A stretch of DNA of 64,000 nt from Tolypothrix campylonemoides VB511288 (GTDB lineage: Bacteria; Cyanobacteriota; Cyanobacteriia; Cyanobacteriales; Nostocaceae): the NCBI GenBank assembly GCA_000828075.3, contig JXCB02000001.1, positions 1,257,545-1,321,544 on the forward strand, given 5' to 3'. This document shows positions 27,582 through 36,939 of this stretch, piece by piece. Positions within the stretch are counted from its first letter, which is position 1. Every line of letters begins with the position of its first letter. A program made the translations under genes and the position numbers. A model generated the notes under the pieces. It made no database searches. It was not told where the DNA came from and saw only the letters and a program-made list of their open reading frames with translations.

Positions 27582-29369
27582 CTACGACTTTGGCTTGTAA
27601 GTTGAAGCAACGTGCAATTCTTTCAACTGCTTTGCATCAACTTGCGAAGGCGCATCTGTTAAGAAACAACGTGCTTGTTGCGTCTTCGGAAAAGCAATGA
27701 CATCGCGAATTGATTCTTCCCCAGCTAGCAACATCACCAAGCGATCTAAACCGTAGGCAATACCACCATGAGGCGGTGTGCCATATTCAAACGCCTCCAA
27801 CAAAAAGCCAAATTTATTGTGCGCTTCCTCAGGAGAAAAGCCAATTGTCTCAAACACTTGTTGTTGTAGTTCTGGTTGATAAATCCGCAGACTACCGCCA
27901 CCAACTTCAAACCCATTAAACACCAAATCGTATGCTTGCGCTCTTGCCGTTTTCAAGTCGCTCAAATCATCGGGGTTAGGTGCAGTAAATGGGTGGTGCA
28001 GTGCTTCTAGGCGGTTTTCCTGTGCATTCCATTCAAACATGGGGAAGTCTGTCACCCAGAGTAAGTTGATTTTTTCTGGATCGATTAACCCAAATTCCCT
28101 AGCGACAACTTGCCGCAACCTATCTAAAGTTTTATTAACAGTAGCTGCGTCACCAGCTCCAAATAGCAGCAAATGACCAGGTTTTGCATCTGTACGTTGC
28201 AAAATTTCCTGTTTTTGTTCTACGCTGAGGTTGTCTTTAATCGCGCCAATGGTGTCAATTTCACCGTCATCTCGTACTCGGATGTAAGCTAAACCTTTGG
28301 CACCGGCTTCGCTGGCTTCTTTGAATAAGTCACCGCCTGGTTTGATACGGACGTTAGAAATTAAATCGTTCCCGTTGGGAATAGGAAGAATTTTGACAAT
28401 ACCACCATTGGCAACGGCTTCGCGAAAGACTTTAAAACCAGAGTCTTTAAGGACATCCGAGACATTGACGAGTTCTAAACCATAACGTGTATCTGGTTTA
28501 TCACTGCCATAGCGTTCCATCGCCTCGGCGTAGGTGAGACGTGGAAAGGGAAGCTGTATTTCAATGCCCTTTACTGTCTTGAAGATATGACGAACTAACT
28601 TTTCATTGAGTTCGATAATTTCTTCTTGGGACATGAAGCTCATTTCCATGTCTAACTGGGTAAATTCTGGTTGTCTGTCGGCGCGTAAGTCTTCGTCGCG
28701 GAAGCAACGGGCAATTTGATAGTATCTGTCAAAGCCGGATACCATCAGTAATTGTTTGAAGAGCTGGGGTGATTGCGGCAAGGCAAACCACTCGCCAGGG
28801 TTGACGCGACTGGGTAGGATATAATCTCGCGCACCTTCGGGGGTGGAACGGGTGAGGACGGGGGTTTCGACTTCAATGAAACTTTCTATGTCTTCTAAGT
28901 AACGACGCATGGCTTTAACGACTTGATGACGCAGTTGCATATTTTGCGCCATGCGATCGCGCCGCAAATCTAAATAACGATACTTCAGCCGCAAATCTTC
29001 CCGCACTTGATCGGCGTCGGCGGTGGAAACTTGGAATGGTAACTGTTTGCGGACTGAGTTGAGGAGTTTAATTTTATCGGCGTAAATTTCAACTTCGCCT
29101 GTAGGTATGCGGGGGTTGAGGGATTCTTCCGGACGTTGCGTCACTCTACCTGTGATTTCAACAACGTATTCATTTCGTAGGGTATTTGCCAATTCGTAGG
29201 AATCAGGGGTACGCTGTGGATCGCTGACGATTTGGACGATGCCATTGCGATCGCGTAAATCTATAAATATCACACTCCCATGATCGCGGCGACGGTCTAC
29301 CCATCCGTACAAGCTGACAGTTTCTCCAATGTGTTCTTTTCGGAGTTCGCCGCAATAGTAAGTTCGCAT
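27582..29369 (-). CDS. aspS: Aspartyl-tRNA synthetase
   Basis: 595 residues, normal bacterial length. An N-terminal OB-fold anticodon-binding domain ([20 protein letters not shown]) precedes the class II core: motif 2 in [20 protein letters not shown], the bacterial GAD insertion in the middle ([10 protein letters not shown], then LLLFGAGDA), and motif 3 in [13 protein letters not shown] near residue 545. The enzyme charges tRNA-Asp in the cytoplasm. In cyanobacteria lacking a separate AsnRS it may also make Asp-tRNA-Asn (not decidable here). ATG at 29369, single gene, with a terminator directly downstream. Confidence 0.98.
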   Translation of the reverse strand: MRTYYCGELRKEHIGETVSLYGWVDRRRDHGSVIFIDLRDRNGIVQIVSDPQRTPDSYELANTLRNEYVVEITGRVTQRPEESLNPRIPTGEVEIYADKIKLLNSVRKQLPFQVSTADADQVREDLRLKYRYLDLRRDRMAQNMQLRHQVVKAMRRYLEDIESFIEVETPVLTRSTPEGARDYILPSRVNPGEWFALPQSPQLFKQLLMVSGFDRYYQIARCFRDEDLRADRQPEFTQLDMEMSFMSQEEIIELNEKLVRHIFKTVKGIEIQLPFPRLTYAEAMERYGSDKPDTRYGLELVNVSDVLKDSGFKVFREAVANGGIVKILPIPNGNDLISNVRIKPGGDLFKEASEAGAKGLAYIRVRDDGEIDTIGAIKDNLSVEQKQEILQRTDAKPGHLLLFGAGDAATVNKTLDRLRQVVAREFGLIDPEKINLLWVTDFPMFEWNAQENRLEALHHPFTAPNPDDLSDLKTARAQAYDLVFNGFEVGGGSLRIYQPELQQQVFETIGFSPEEAHNKFGFLLEAFEYGTPPHGGIAYGLDRLVMLLAGEESIRDVIAFPKTQQARCFLTDAPSQVDAKQLKELHVASTYKPKS

Positions 29370-29546
29370 AAGTATTAGTTCTTAATTACCGAGCTAGAGA
29401 ATCCAAGTCAATGTTAAAGCTTTTCCATTATCTAGCATCATTTAGTAATTCTAGTCGTTCCGGTTAAAGAAATCTAATGCAAAAATGCAGAGACGCGCAA
29501 TTGCACGTCTCTACAGCGCTTCGGCATTTATTGTCTGGGTGAAAGA

Positions 29547-29948
29547 TTAACGTTGATGGCGAGGAGCATTGAAAGCATCCCATGCAGCTTTAGCAGCAGC
29601 TTGGAAGCGATCGCCTAGTTCTGCTATTTCTTTGAACAGCAACTGCCAGTTTTTCTCGGCTTCCTGCTGGAGGACTGCAAACGCGTGTTCAATGCGATCG
29701 CGCTCAATCAGTTTGTCGCCTTCCAGGGCTTCCCGTACTTGACGTACTGCATTCAAATAAGTTTCACGCGTGAGAGTCCCTGCTGATTCTGCCTCAGATT
29801 GAGCGCGTCTTCTGATAGCCTCAATCAGTGCTTTGGTTTCGTGCTTGACTTCATCAGTTTCGCCTGCCATCTCAGTTTCCACCATTTCATTGGTTTGAGG
29901 GCTGACATGTACGACGACTAAGTTTTCGTTATCTGCATTGTAAGTCAT
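29547..29948 (-). CDS. Conserved cyanobacterial helical protein of unknown function
   Basis: 133 residues. After an extended N-terminus (VVVHVSPQTNEMVETEM) the rest is helical and highly charged, with repeated EA/AE pairs and a coiled-coil tendency at about 50-125 (QEAEKNWQLLFKEIAELGD). No catalytic motif, signal peptide or membrane helix. ATG at 29948 preceded by GGAG-like bases (AAAGGAGCC). Downstream lie 177 bases before aspS, so it is probably transcribed separately from aspS. Confidence 0.7.
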   Translation of the reverse strand: MTYNADNENLVVVHVSPQTNEMVETEMAGETDEVKHETKALIEAIRRRAQSEAESAGTLTRETYLNAVRQVREALEGDKLIERDRIEHAFAVLQQEAEKNWQLLFKEIAELGDRFQAAAKAAWDAFNAPRHQR

Positions 29949-30008
29949 GGTTAGGCTCCTTTATGCAATACTGTAGTTGTCTTTGATAGCTGCACCCTGT
30001 AGGGATAG

Positions 30009-30078
30009 GGGATTAGGGATTAGCGATTAGGGATGAGGAAGAGTATTGCCCAGTCCCCAGTCCCCAGTTCCCAGTCCC
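30009..30078. repeat. Paired heptanucleotide STRR arrays
   Basis: Four GGGATTA-like heptamers (30009-30036), then four (T)CCCCAGT-like heptamers (about 30049-30078). The two arrays are near-complementary and so could pair. The second touches the 3' end of the protease gene. Confidence 0.8.
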
Positions 30079-30079
30079 T

Positions 30080-30970
30080 TTATCGCCTAAATGAAAACTC
30101 TGATGTTCTAGACAGTTGTTCTTGTTCTAACTTTAGCAATGCCTCAACTCGTGCTTCAGTAGACGGGTGGCTGGAGAACAAGCTGCCGAGGAACTGCCCG
30201 GAGAACGCATTTGTAATCAACAGTGGCTCAAAGGCTGGGTTGGCTTGCAGAGGCAGTTCCCTTGCTGTCGCTTCTAAACGTTGTAGCGCACGGGCTAAGG
30301 CACGAGGATTACCAGTCAATCTAGCAGAACCTGCATCTGCAGAAAATTCCCGCGTGCGTGAGATTGCCAGTTGAACCACTGTTGCAGCAAGTGGGGCAAG
30401 GAATATTGTTAACAGCATGCCCAGAGGATTTGGACCATTATTGCGGTTATCGCGTGAGTATGGAGTATACCAAACGCTGTAGCTGACGATTTGGGCTAAA
30501 AACGATATGGCACCTGCAATTGTTGCCGCAACAGCCTGTGTTAAGGTGTCACGGTTGGCAACGTGGGTGAGTTCGTGGGCGATGACGCCTTCGAGTTCAT
30601 CTTCTGGTAATAAATTTAATATACCTTCTGTTACTGCGACAGCGGCGTGTTCTGGATCACGTCCTGTTGCAAAAGCGTTGGCGGCTGGGCTGGGAACGAT
30701 GTAAATTTGAGGCATGGGCAGATTGCCGCGATCGCACAATCTTTGCACTATCTGATACAGCCCTGGTGCTTCCTGCGGTGATACTGGCTGGGCACGGTAT
30801 GCCGCCAGCGCAATTTTATCCGATTGATACCAAGAAAATAAGTTTGTCACTGCTGCTATGACAATTCCTATAATAATGCCACTGGTTCCGCCAATCACCC
30901 AGTAGCTGATGGCAATCAAAATTGCACTTAATAAAGCTAGTAATGCAGCCGTTTTGATTTGATTTCTCAT
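30080..30970 (-). CDS. htpX: HtpX-like M48 membrane zinc metalloprotease
   Basis: 296 residues. Two N-terminal transmembrane helices (9-25 and 28-46) come before the peptidase domain with the zinc motif HELTH (His132, Glu133, His136). The third ligand is in REFSADAGSA, and two further helices lie between them (about 145-165 and 185-205). HtpX-type proteases face the cytoplasm and remove damaged or misassembled membrane proteins. Length and layout fit the family. ATG at 30970 preceded by GGAG. I cannot tell true HtpX orthologues from paralogues by eye. Confidence 0.9.
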   Translation of the reverse strand: MRNQIKTAALLALLSAILIAISYWVIGGTSGIIIGIVIAAVTNLFSWYQSDKIALAAYRAQPVSPQEAPGLYQIVQRLCDRGNLPMPQIYIVPSPAANAFATGRDPEHAAVAVTEGILNLLPEDELEGVIAHELTHVANRDTLTQAVAATIAGAISFLAQIVSYSVWYTPYSRDNRNNGPNPLGMLLTIFLAPLAATVVQLAISRTREFSADAGSARLTGNPRALARALQRLEATARELPLQANPAFEPLLITNAFSGQFLGSLFSSHPSTEARVEALLKLEQEQLSRTSEFSFRR

Positions 30971-32044
30971 GTTTTTGCTCTCCTTGTAATGCTGTACTGA
31001 TTCTGTGATTTGCTTATACCAACAGCATTACTTAAGCCGCAATTTCATTGTATCAACCCTACCACAGATCTACCAGGTAGAAATTGTGCTCCAATTAAGT
31101 ACGGTTTTCCCACTAAGCGTGTTAGCGTCTTATTTCAAGATGCAACTTCAATTTCAATCTTTAGTATTTGCCAATACAATTTCAACTTTCAATAATTTTA
31201 CTTTTTCATATACCTTCTTTAAGAAAATAGCAATTCGGCATGATTTCTAAGATGTTGATTCAAAGCTGTCCTTTGCCATTACTAATCATTCACGACTACT
31301 AAACAAATGACGAGTAGAACCAGCATTACTACACCTCAAACTGTATTGTTTTTGTAACAACTGTCTTAAGTAGTAAATTTTAATTGTTTGTAGCATGAGC
31401 TTTGTTTCTGGTTATAAATTAAATTTTCTTATATTCCTACAGTTGTTTAACTAAACATCGTCTCGACCTGGGCAGAGCCAAAACCCAAAAAATTCTGTCC
31501 TAAACAAAATTTTTAGCAATATTACAAAAATCAGTAAAAAACGTTTATGTGTCAATACTGTTCAGATAAGACCAGAATCGTTATCAGGAACACAATGTAG
31601 AACTCTCGGATGGCGCATCTCTACATATGTGATTTTTACACATCAACCTTAACTGAACCGTATTGGTTTATGTGTAGGTATTTTCTACTGTATTTCGTGA
31701 GTCAAAGTGGCAAATATGCAAGAAAATTGAGTAAATTCTCCAAAAAACAAAAAAATAAAACTATTATCCTAAAAAAAGGCTAAAACTTATCTCTCTTCCT
31801 CTTTCTAAAACGTAGAAAATTTTCTGGTAGTAGTTTATATTTAGAAATTAGTCAATCATTGCTGCGTGATATTTATGACAACTAGGCTAGTATAGCTAGT
31901 TACAGGTTGAATGAGTAGGTTGAGAACTGTATTTGCTTGGGATAACAGTATTCTAAGCATGAAAGAAGGAACTATTGGCATATAAGTCGTATTTTTGACT
32001 GGTCTAGACAATAACCCAAAAATGGGCTAAGCCCTGGGAATCGA
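30971..32044. other. 1.07-kb intergenic region
   Basis: AT-rich, no supported gene. The overlapping frames at 31005-31250 have no family features. It contains the intact MITE-like element at 31553-31665 and the promoter regions of the leftward htpX-like gene and the rightward coiled-coil gene. Confidence 0.6.
31553..31665. mobile_element. MITE-like element, family 1, intact copy with 10-bp target duplication
   Basis: 113 bp. The left end is CAATACTGTTCAGATAAG. The right end read inward on the other strand is CAATACGGTTCAGTTAAG (16 of 18 identical). The flanks are perfect 10-bp direct repeats GTTTATGTGT (31543-31552 and 31666-31675). No coding capacity. Related copies lie at 27381-27488 and 44532-44643. 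Confidence 0.88.
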
Positions 32045-32932
32045 ATGGATCACTCATTACCTCCGAGGACAAGTCTAATGGCGCAAAACATAAACAAAGT
32101 AGGAGTTGTGCAGAAGTGTATCAAGATTTTGCAGGACTTTGCAGTATTTATCATCAGCCCTTGGTTAAATAGAGCATCTGTCAAATCTCTGCAAAAACGA
32201 GTCGATTCTCTGGAACGACATTTATATCAAGGTTTACCAAACACCGAACAACGTCTGGAGTCGCTTATTGGGCAGTTACAACACCAGTTCAACATTCTGC
32301 AAGATAGTACAAAAAATCGGTTAGACAGGTTATTAGAGTACGAATTGCGTCAGCAAGTGCTGGACGTGCTGAAGGAGCAGACAGATATCATTATTGAGAA
32401 CATCAAACCAAGTGTTGAAAGTTTAATCCGCGAGCTAGAGGATAATAATAAGCGTTCAGAGGGGAAAGCAAGCCTTGTAGATGTTCAAGGCAAACAGCAC
32501 AAGCTCCAACAATCTCTAGCACAGATCCAACAGCTCACGACCTCACTGCCAAGTTTAGACGCACAATCAGCAGCTTGTCTAGAAGCAGGATTTTGGCTAC
32601 TAGCTCATCGAGAAGAATTAGCACAAGAAGTAGCAGATGAGTTATTGGGTTCGCAACATCCCCAAATAGAAGTATTTCGTCATAACCTTGGTAGATATTT
32701 AAAGCTGCTTGGAAGCTGTTTGGAAAATGGAATTGAAGCCCGTTTACTTTATCAAGGAATCATCACTCACCATCAACCGTCAGTTGAGACATATGTGAAA
32801 GCATTCAAGTTGATTCAAGATAAGTACATAAGCTATTGGGAAAATTCAGCGCAAGTCTCAACTGAAGCAGCTGTCGAGTTGAGGGCGTACTTTAACTATT
32901 TAATCGATTATTTGGTGAAAGTTTTACTCTAA
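32045..32932 (+). CDS. Coiled-coil protein of unknown function
   Basis: 295 residues, soluble. A short amphipathic segment (IKILQDFAVFIISPWL) is followed by long helical stretches with heptad Leu spacing (KSLQKRVDSLERHL, then EQRLESLIGQLQHQF) and a central linker near 130-150. The C-terminal third (from about 175) is a compact helical domain. I do not recognise the family. The ATG at 32045 lies close to a second ATG at 32078 (MAQNIN), which may be the true start. It stands alone, in opposite orientation to htpX. Confidence 0.65.
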   Translation: MDHSLPPRTSLMAQNINKVGVVQKCIKILQDFAVFIISPWLNRASVKSLQKRVDSLERHLYQGLPNTEQRLESLIGQLQHQFNILQDSTKNRLDRLLEYELRQQVLDVLKEQTDIIIENIKPSVESLIRELEDNNKRSEGKASLVDVQGKQHKLQQSLAQIQQLTTSLPSLDAQSAACLEAGFWLLAHREELAQEVADELLGSQHPQIEVFRHNLGRYLKLLGSCLENGIEARLLYQGIITHHQPSVETYVKAFKLIQDKYISYWENSAQVSTEAAVELRAYFNYLIDYLVKVLL

Positions 32933-33464
32933 GCCTTAAAAATCGTTACCGATCCGCAGCTAGAAACTCACAACTCAGTAGTCAGAATTTTGAACCAAGA
33001 TTTGAGTATTGTATACATATAGCAATCCGGTTTTATTTTTGTGAAAGTATCTGCGCTTTGCGCTTAAAAATTTCAGTATCTTTCCAGTGGGCAATGCTCA
33101 CAAGGTACAGAATGTTAAACGCATTCTCCGGGAGCATAAACTAAGAGTCCTGCTTCTGTTGGTCTTGGTTTAAAGCAAAACATATTTATTTGTGGAAACC
33201 TGCATCTGTGTAATTCCTTTAGTTATTTCCCCCAGATTGCATCTGTGGGGATGCAACTTGTGTGTTCTGAATTCTGACTCCGTTCGCCAGAGTTCACGGC
33301 GAAGCCTAACTCAAGAATTCTGCTCTATGACGTGATTTTAATTTCATGTGCAGGAGGTTAGAGTTTTATATTTACTTAAGATTTACGTCAATCAGTCGCT
33401 GCGTATTTTGTGCGATCGCGCTAGGTTGGGGTAAATCGTAAATTAATTTAAAAAACGCGAATTG
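32933..33464. other. Intergenic region
   Basis: No gene found. It contains a GC-rich 6-bp hairpin (TTCGCC 33284-33289 / GGCGAA 33299-33304) of the interspersed-palindrome type also seen near 36100 and 39540, and the probable promoter of the AbrB-duplication gene. Confidence 0.5.
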
Positions 33465-34658
33465 ATGAATCACACCTTAAGCGTAGCGACTCCCAAACAA
33501 GTTAGTACTCAAGAGCAAGTACAACAAGTCATTGTTGCGAAGCAAATATCTATCAAGCCGTTGATTGTCTTAGGGTGGGAAATGCTTCTAGCCTTACCCG
33601 TAGGTTTAATCTTAACAAGGTTCCACATTGGAGGAATTGCTTGGATATTTGGCGGTCTTATTTCTGGTACAGTGGTGCTTCAGACGTGTCGGGTTTGGGG
33701 TGGCTATACTCCTAAACCTAACCGAACTGCCAGAAAGACAGGAATGGCACTTGTTGGGCTGAATGTCGGCTTTTCTGTTGCCCACGCTGATCTGGCTAAT
33801 GTTGCTTCTTGTTTTCCTGTTTTTGCTCTTCTTACCTTTTTCCTGTTGCTGTGTGGTACTCTGATTGGCTATATTTACTCACGTTTAAGCAAAACGAATT
33901 TCTTAACGGCAATGTTGGCTACAGTTCCTGGCGGTGTAGGAATGATGTCAGCGATCGCCGCAGACTACAACAGAAATGTTACGCTTGTAGCACTCGTGCA
34001 AGCGATTCGCGTGACGAGCGTAGTTTTTCTGATTCCCCTAGTTGCTAAAGTTTTATCCGGTCATCAAGTTTACCCGCAAACACTTGCCATTAAAACTGTC
34101 TTATTCAGTCTCGATCCATCCCAATTAGGATTGCTATTATTGGCATTGCTATTTGGCTCCTTAGGAGTATATCTTGCTGTATTACTCAAAATTCCCGCTG
34201 GTGAGTTTTTCGGTGCAATCGTTGCCGGTATCGCGTTTAATCCCTTGCTGCATTGGCTGCCTTTTATAGGTGATATTAACTTTACCTTGCCGCCTTTAGT
34301 CAACATAGTAGGTCAAATGCTTCTGGGAATTACCATCGGTGAGTATTGGGGTGACAAACCCACTTTTGGGAAAAGGAGTATAGTCTACGCCTTGATGTCT
34401 GTAGGAATGACTCTTGTTGCAGGGGGACTCGCCACTATCCTTGCTATGGAATTAACTTCCTGGGACTGGTTAACGTGTTTGCTAGTAACAGCACCCGGAG
34501 GTTCAGCAGAAATGATTTTAGTTGCCCTAACATTGCATCATAATGTTGAAATTGTCACAGGAGGTCATTTGGTGCGACTGATCGCGATTAACAGTTCCCT
34601 ACCAATATGGCTATATTTATTTCGCCGTCTTGACAGTCAACTAGAAGAACCTGCTTAG
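33465..34658 (+). CDS. AbrB-duplication (AbrB/AmoB-like) membrane protein
   Basis: 397 residues. The sequence is a tandem duplication of a membrane module, with about ten helices. The first copy contains TVPGGVGMMSAIA (about 162) and the second VTAPGGSAEMILVAL (about 346), the hallmark Pro-Gly-Gly loops of this family. Despite the database name it is a polytopic transporter-like protein, not a DNA-binding regulator. The substrate is unknown. A TTG one codon upstream is also in frame; I use the ATG at 33465. It appears monocistronic. Confidence 0.85.
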   Translation: MNHTLSVATPKQVSTQEQVQQVIVAKQISIKPLIVLGWEMLLALPVGLILTRFHIGGIAWIFGGLISGTVVLQTCRVWGGYTPKPNRTARKTGMALVGLNVGFSVAHADLANVASCFPVFALLTFFLLLCGTLIGYIYSRLSKTNFLTAMLATVPGGVGMMSAIAADYNRNVTLVALVQAIRVTSVVFLIPLVAKVLSGHQVYPQTLAIKTVLFSLDPSQLGLLLLALLFGSLGVYLAVLLKIPAGEFFGAIVAGIAFNPLLHWLPFIGDINFTLPPLVNIVGQMLLGITIGEYWGDKPTFGKRSIVYALMSVGMTLVAGGLATILAMELTSWDWLTCLLVTAPGGSAEMILVALTLHHNVEIVTGGHLVRLIAINSSLPIWLYLFRRLDSQLEEPA

Positions 34659-34677
34659 GGATGATTTTTTATATAGC

Positions 34678-34707
34678 AAGGGACTAGGGACTGGGGACTG
34701 GGGACTG
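34678..34707. repeat. Heptanucleotide STRR array (GGGGACT-like x4)
   Basis: Consecutive AGGGACT/GGGGACT heptamers directly downstream of the membrane-protein stop. Confidence 0.8.
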
Positions 34708-34805
34708 GGTCAAAAGTCTTTTTGTGTCTAGGTTGTATCATCTGTTGATGTCCTAACCACCTTGGCTGTTGCTATACCAAATTTGCATTCAAAAACCCCT
34801 TTTTA

Positions 34806-34892
34806 CCACACCCCGGTTTTGTCTTGCGCCAAAACCGCCCCTCCCCTTGCTAAGGGGAGGGGATTAAGGGGTGGGGTCAAATCAACGTGGGA
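34806..34892. repeat. Dispersed repeat, uninterrupted copy
   Basis: Contains CCCCGGTTTTGTCTTGCGCC and a CCCCTCCCCTTG/CTAAGGGGAGGGG palindrome. Positions 34811-34862 match 36030-36081 at 50 of 52 bases, and the right part (GTGGGGTCAAATCAACGTGG) resumes in the second copy after an insertion. Confidence 0.8.
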
Positions 34893-35045
34893 TAAATAAC
34901 TAGTGTTTATCTGCGTGCATCTGAGGTTCCAAATAGCCCTAAACCGCATTTTTGACAAAAATCTAGTGTAAATTAGTAGCTGCTGCTAAATTACCCGTGG
35001 TTCAAAAGGTATTTTTCCTTCACTCACATAGCAAGGATGCTGTAG

Positions 35046-35861
35046 ATGGCCGCACAAATCAAAGAATTTGATGCCCAGCACTGGGTGAAAACTCGTTCAT
35101 CCCTAGACCCCAACGAATCAACCTTTCTCGTCTGGAAAGGCAATATTTACGCTTTTGTCCCAGGTGAAAAGAAAAAACTCTTATTTAAAATTGTGGGTAT
35201 GAGCGTGAGTAGGTGTATTCCTACAGGAGAGGGGAGCTGGGATTTTACCTCTAGGGAACTCACCTATTACCTTAGCCCAGAAACAAGTGAAATTTTGCAC
35301 AAGTGGGATAATCCTTGGACAGGAGAAACAGTTCCAGTGGTACACGTTGCCAATAATCCTGTACAGGGTCATTTTAAAAGCAAGTTTCCTGCACCTGTAG
35401 AAGGAGACAGTACAACCTTCGTGTTTGATATATTTCCCACTTATCCCAATCCTTTGGGGGAAAATCCCAAGTTTGCAGAATATAGCCCACACAATATTTA
35501 TCAAGCGGCAGAGTTGTTTAAATTAACTGTTCCAACCGCAGATTTATTCAACTCTGAACTTAAGAGTGTGACTGAACTCAAGCTGAGTTGGGATAGAATT
35601 GGTCAATGGCTTCCTTGGATGAAGATGGGCGCACGCCTCGGTCATCTGATCTACAGTGCTTATGGAAGCAAAGTGAATGGCTTTAGCGAGTTGCCGCAAT
35701 TGCTGCAAGATGAAATCAATACCCGCGTTCCTTTGTACAAGAATGCACCTAAATCGTTTCTTGATGGGGAGGATATGACTTCTTGGCTTTACTTCCAACA
35801 GCACTTTGATGCTTACTTAGCTGGTGAAACTTTTCCACTACCAGAAGCGGAGGAGATTTAA
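35046..35861 (+). CDS. DUF1838 family protein
   Basis: 271 residues, soluble. ARSSLDPNES-like opening (TRSSLDPNESTFLVWKGNIY), then a beta-rich half with WDFTSRELTYYLSPET and KWDNPWTGETVPVVHVAND-like sequence (KWDNPWTGETVPVVHVANNP), and a C-terminal WLPWMKMGARLGHLIYSAYG segment. This is the pattern of DUF1838, found in cyanobacteria and proteobacteria. No catalytic function is established. ATG at 35046. Both flanks carry dispersed repeats, and it does not appear to share an operon. Confidence 0.85.
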   Translation: MAAQIKEFDAQHWVKTRSSLDPNESTFLVWKGNIYAFVPGEKKKLLFKIVGMSVSRCIPTGEGSWDFTSRELTYYLSPETSEILHKWDNPWTGETVPVVHVANNPVQGHFKSKFPAPVEGDSTTFVFDIFPTYPNPLGENPKFAEYSPHNIYQAAELFKLTVPTADLFNSELKSVTELKLSWDRIGQWLPWMKMGARLGHLIYSAYGSKVNGFSELPQLLQDEINTRVPLYKNAPKSFLDGEDMTSWLYFQQHFDAYLAGETFPLPEAEEI

Positions 35862-36024
35862 TTTTTTCATCAGCCTCTTGCAATCAAGAGTTAACTCTCA
35901 AGGTATTCCACAATAAGCTTGCATTATCTGGGCGGGCAAGATGCCATCCGTGTCAACTTAAGGTGAAACCCTTGTCGTTAGGTTATATCATGCCTTGTTA
36001 TACTGGTCCACAATTGTCACTGAA

Positions 36025-36181
36025 CCCCACCCCGGTTTTGTCTTACGCCAAAACCGCCCCTCCCCTTGGTAAGGGGAGGGGACGTGAAGCGTAGCTTTAC
36101 GGTGAATCCAGCGCTGCAGGAGGGTTTCCCTCCGTAGGCGACTGGTGAACCCGAAGGGGGGTGGGGTAAAACCAACGTGGA
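36025..36181. repeat. Dispersed repeat, copy interrupted by a 74-bp insertion
   Basis: Second copy of the repeat at 34806-34892. After the GGGGAGGGG at 36073-36081 about 74 bases of a different, GC-rich palindromic sequence follow (36082-36155, including GGAGGGTTTCCCTCC). Then the parent repeat resumes with GTGGGGTAAAACCAACGTGG. Confidence 0.78.
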
Positions 36182-36280
36182 ATCAATGGTTAAACGTGAT
36201 TGTTGACACCTATGGCAAGATGCCCACTCCACAAGAATTTGAAAAAAACTCAGGATTGTGAGTTCTGAGTTCTTTCTTGG

Positions 36281-36886
36281 TCAGTACTTTAACACGAGGT
36301 AGACAAAGTAAAAATATGTCTCTCGCATCAGAAAATCAAACTGGCTTTTGAAACTGCGGTAGCGAGTGGTGGGTGTAGGGGATGGATAAGCATCCATTCC
36401 CAAGTCTTGTGCCATTAAGACGGCTCGCTTAAGATGCAGGGGGTCACTGACAATGAGAAACTTGGATTGATGATACTTAGAAGCTACCTTCTGAGCATAC
36501 TCTAGGTTTTGGTGAGTTGTGTGCGATTCTGTTTCGATGAGAATATTGGCTGGTTTGACCCCCCGCGCCATTGCGTAACGTTTGCCCACAACGGCTTCAG
36601 CGAGATGATCGTTTTTGCCAACGCCACCTGTGAAAATAATGTTGCGGACAATTCCTCTTTTGTAAAGGTTTATTGCGTGGTTAATTCTTTCTCTGAAAAC
36701 TGGAGATGGTTCGTCTCCCCAAACTGCTGCTCCCAAAACTATTGCAGCATCAGCTTTGACAATACGGTTAGCGCTACCGTAAAAATATATTCTGAATGCT
36801 GTGATTGCGACTACCAGTAGGAGTGCAGACACAATCCCAAGTACAACCAAAGCTAGCCATTGTGTTTTAGTTTGGTAACTGGGCAT
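36281..36886 (-). CDS. YdcF/SanA-family (DUF218) membrane-anchored protein
   Basis: 201 residues. One N-terminal helix (10-32) is followed by the DUF218 core: ADAAIVLGAAVWGDEPSPVF, then IIFTGGVG, AMARGVKPANILIETESHTT, and FLIVSDPLHLKRAV. All expected motifs are in place. This family is thought to act in the periplasm on envelope or vancomycin-barrier functions, but the chemistry is unknown. ATG at 36886, likely monocistronic; 54 bases separate it from the VOC gene behind it. Confidence 0.88.
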   Translation of the reverse strand: MPSYQTKTQWLALVVLGIVSALLLVVAITAFRIYFYGSANRIVKADAAIVLGAAVWGDEPSPVFRERINHAINLYKRGIVRNIIFTGGVGKNDHLAEAVVGKRYAMARGVKPANILIETESHTTHQNLEYAQKVASKYHQSKFLIVSDPLHLKRAVLMAQDLGMDAYPSPTPTTRYRSFKSQFDFLMRETYFYFVYLVLKY

Positions 36887-36939
36887 TGTTAATATCTCCC
36901 AATGTAAATTTACAACACTTCATCTCCGTTTTAACAACT

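Noticed and set aside
33284-33304. Small hairpin considered as a terminator of the coiled-coil gene
   Set aside because: It lies about 350 bases beyond the stop codon and has no T-run; more likely an interspersed palindrome.
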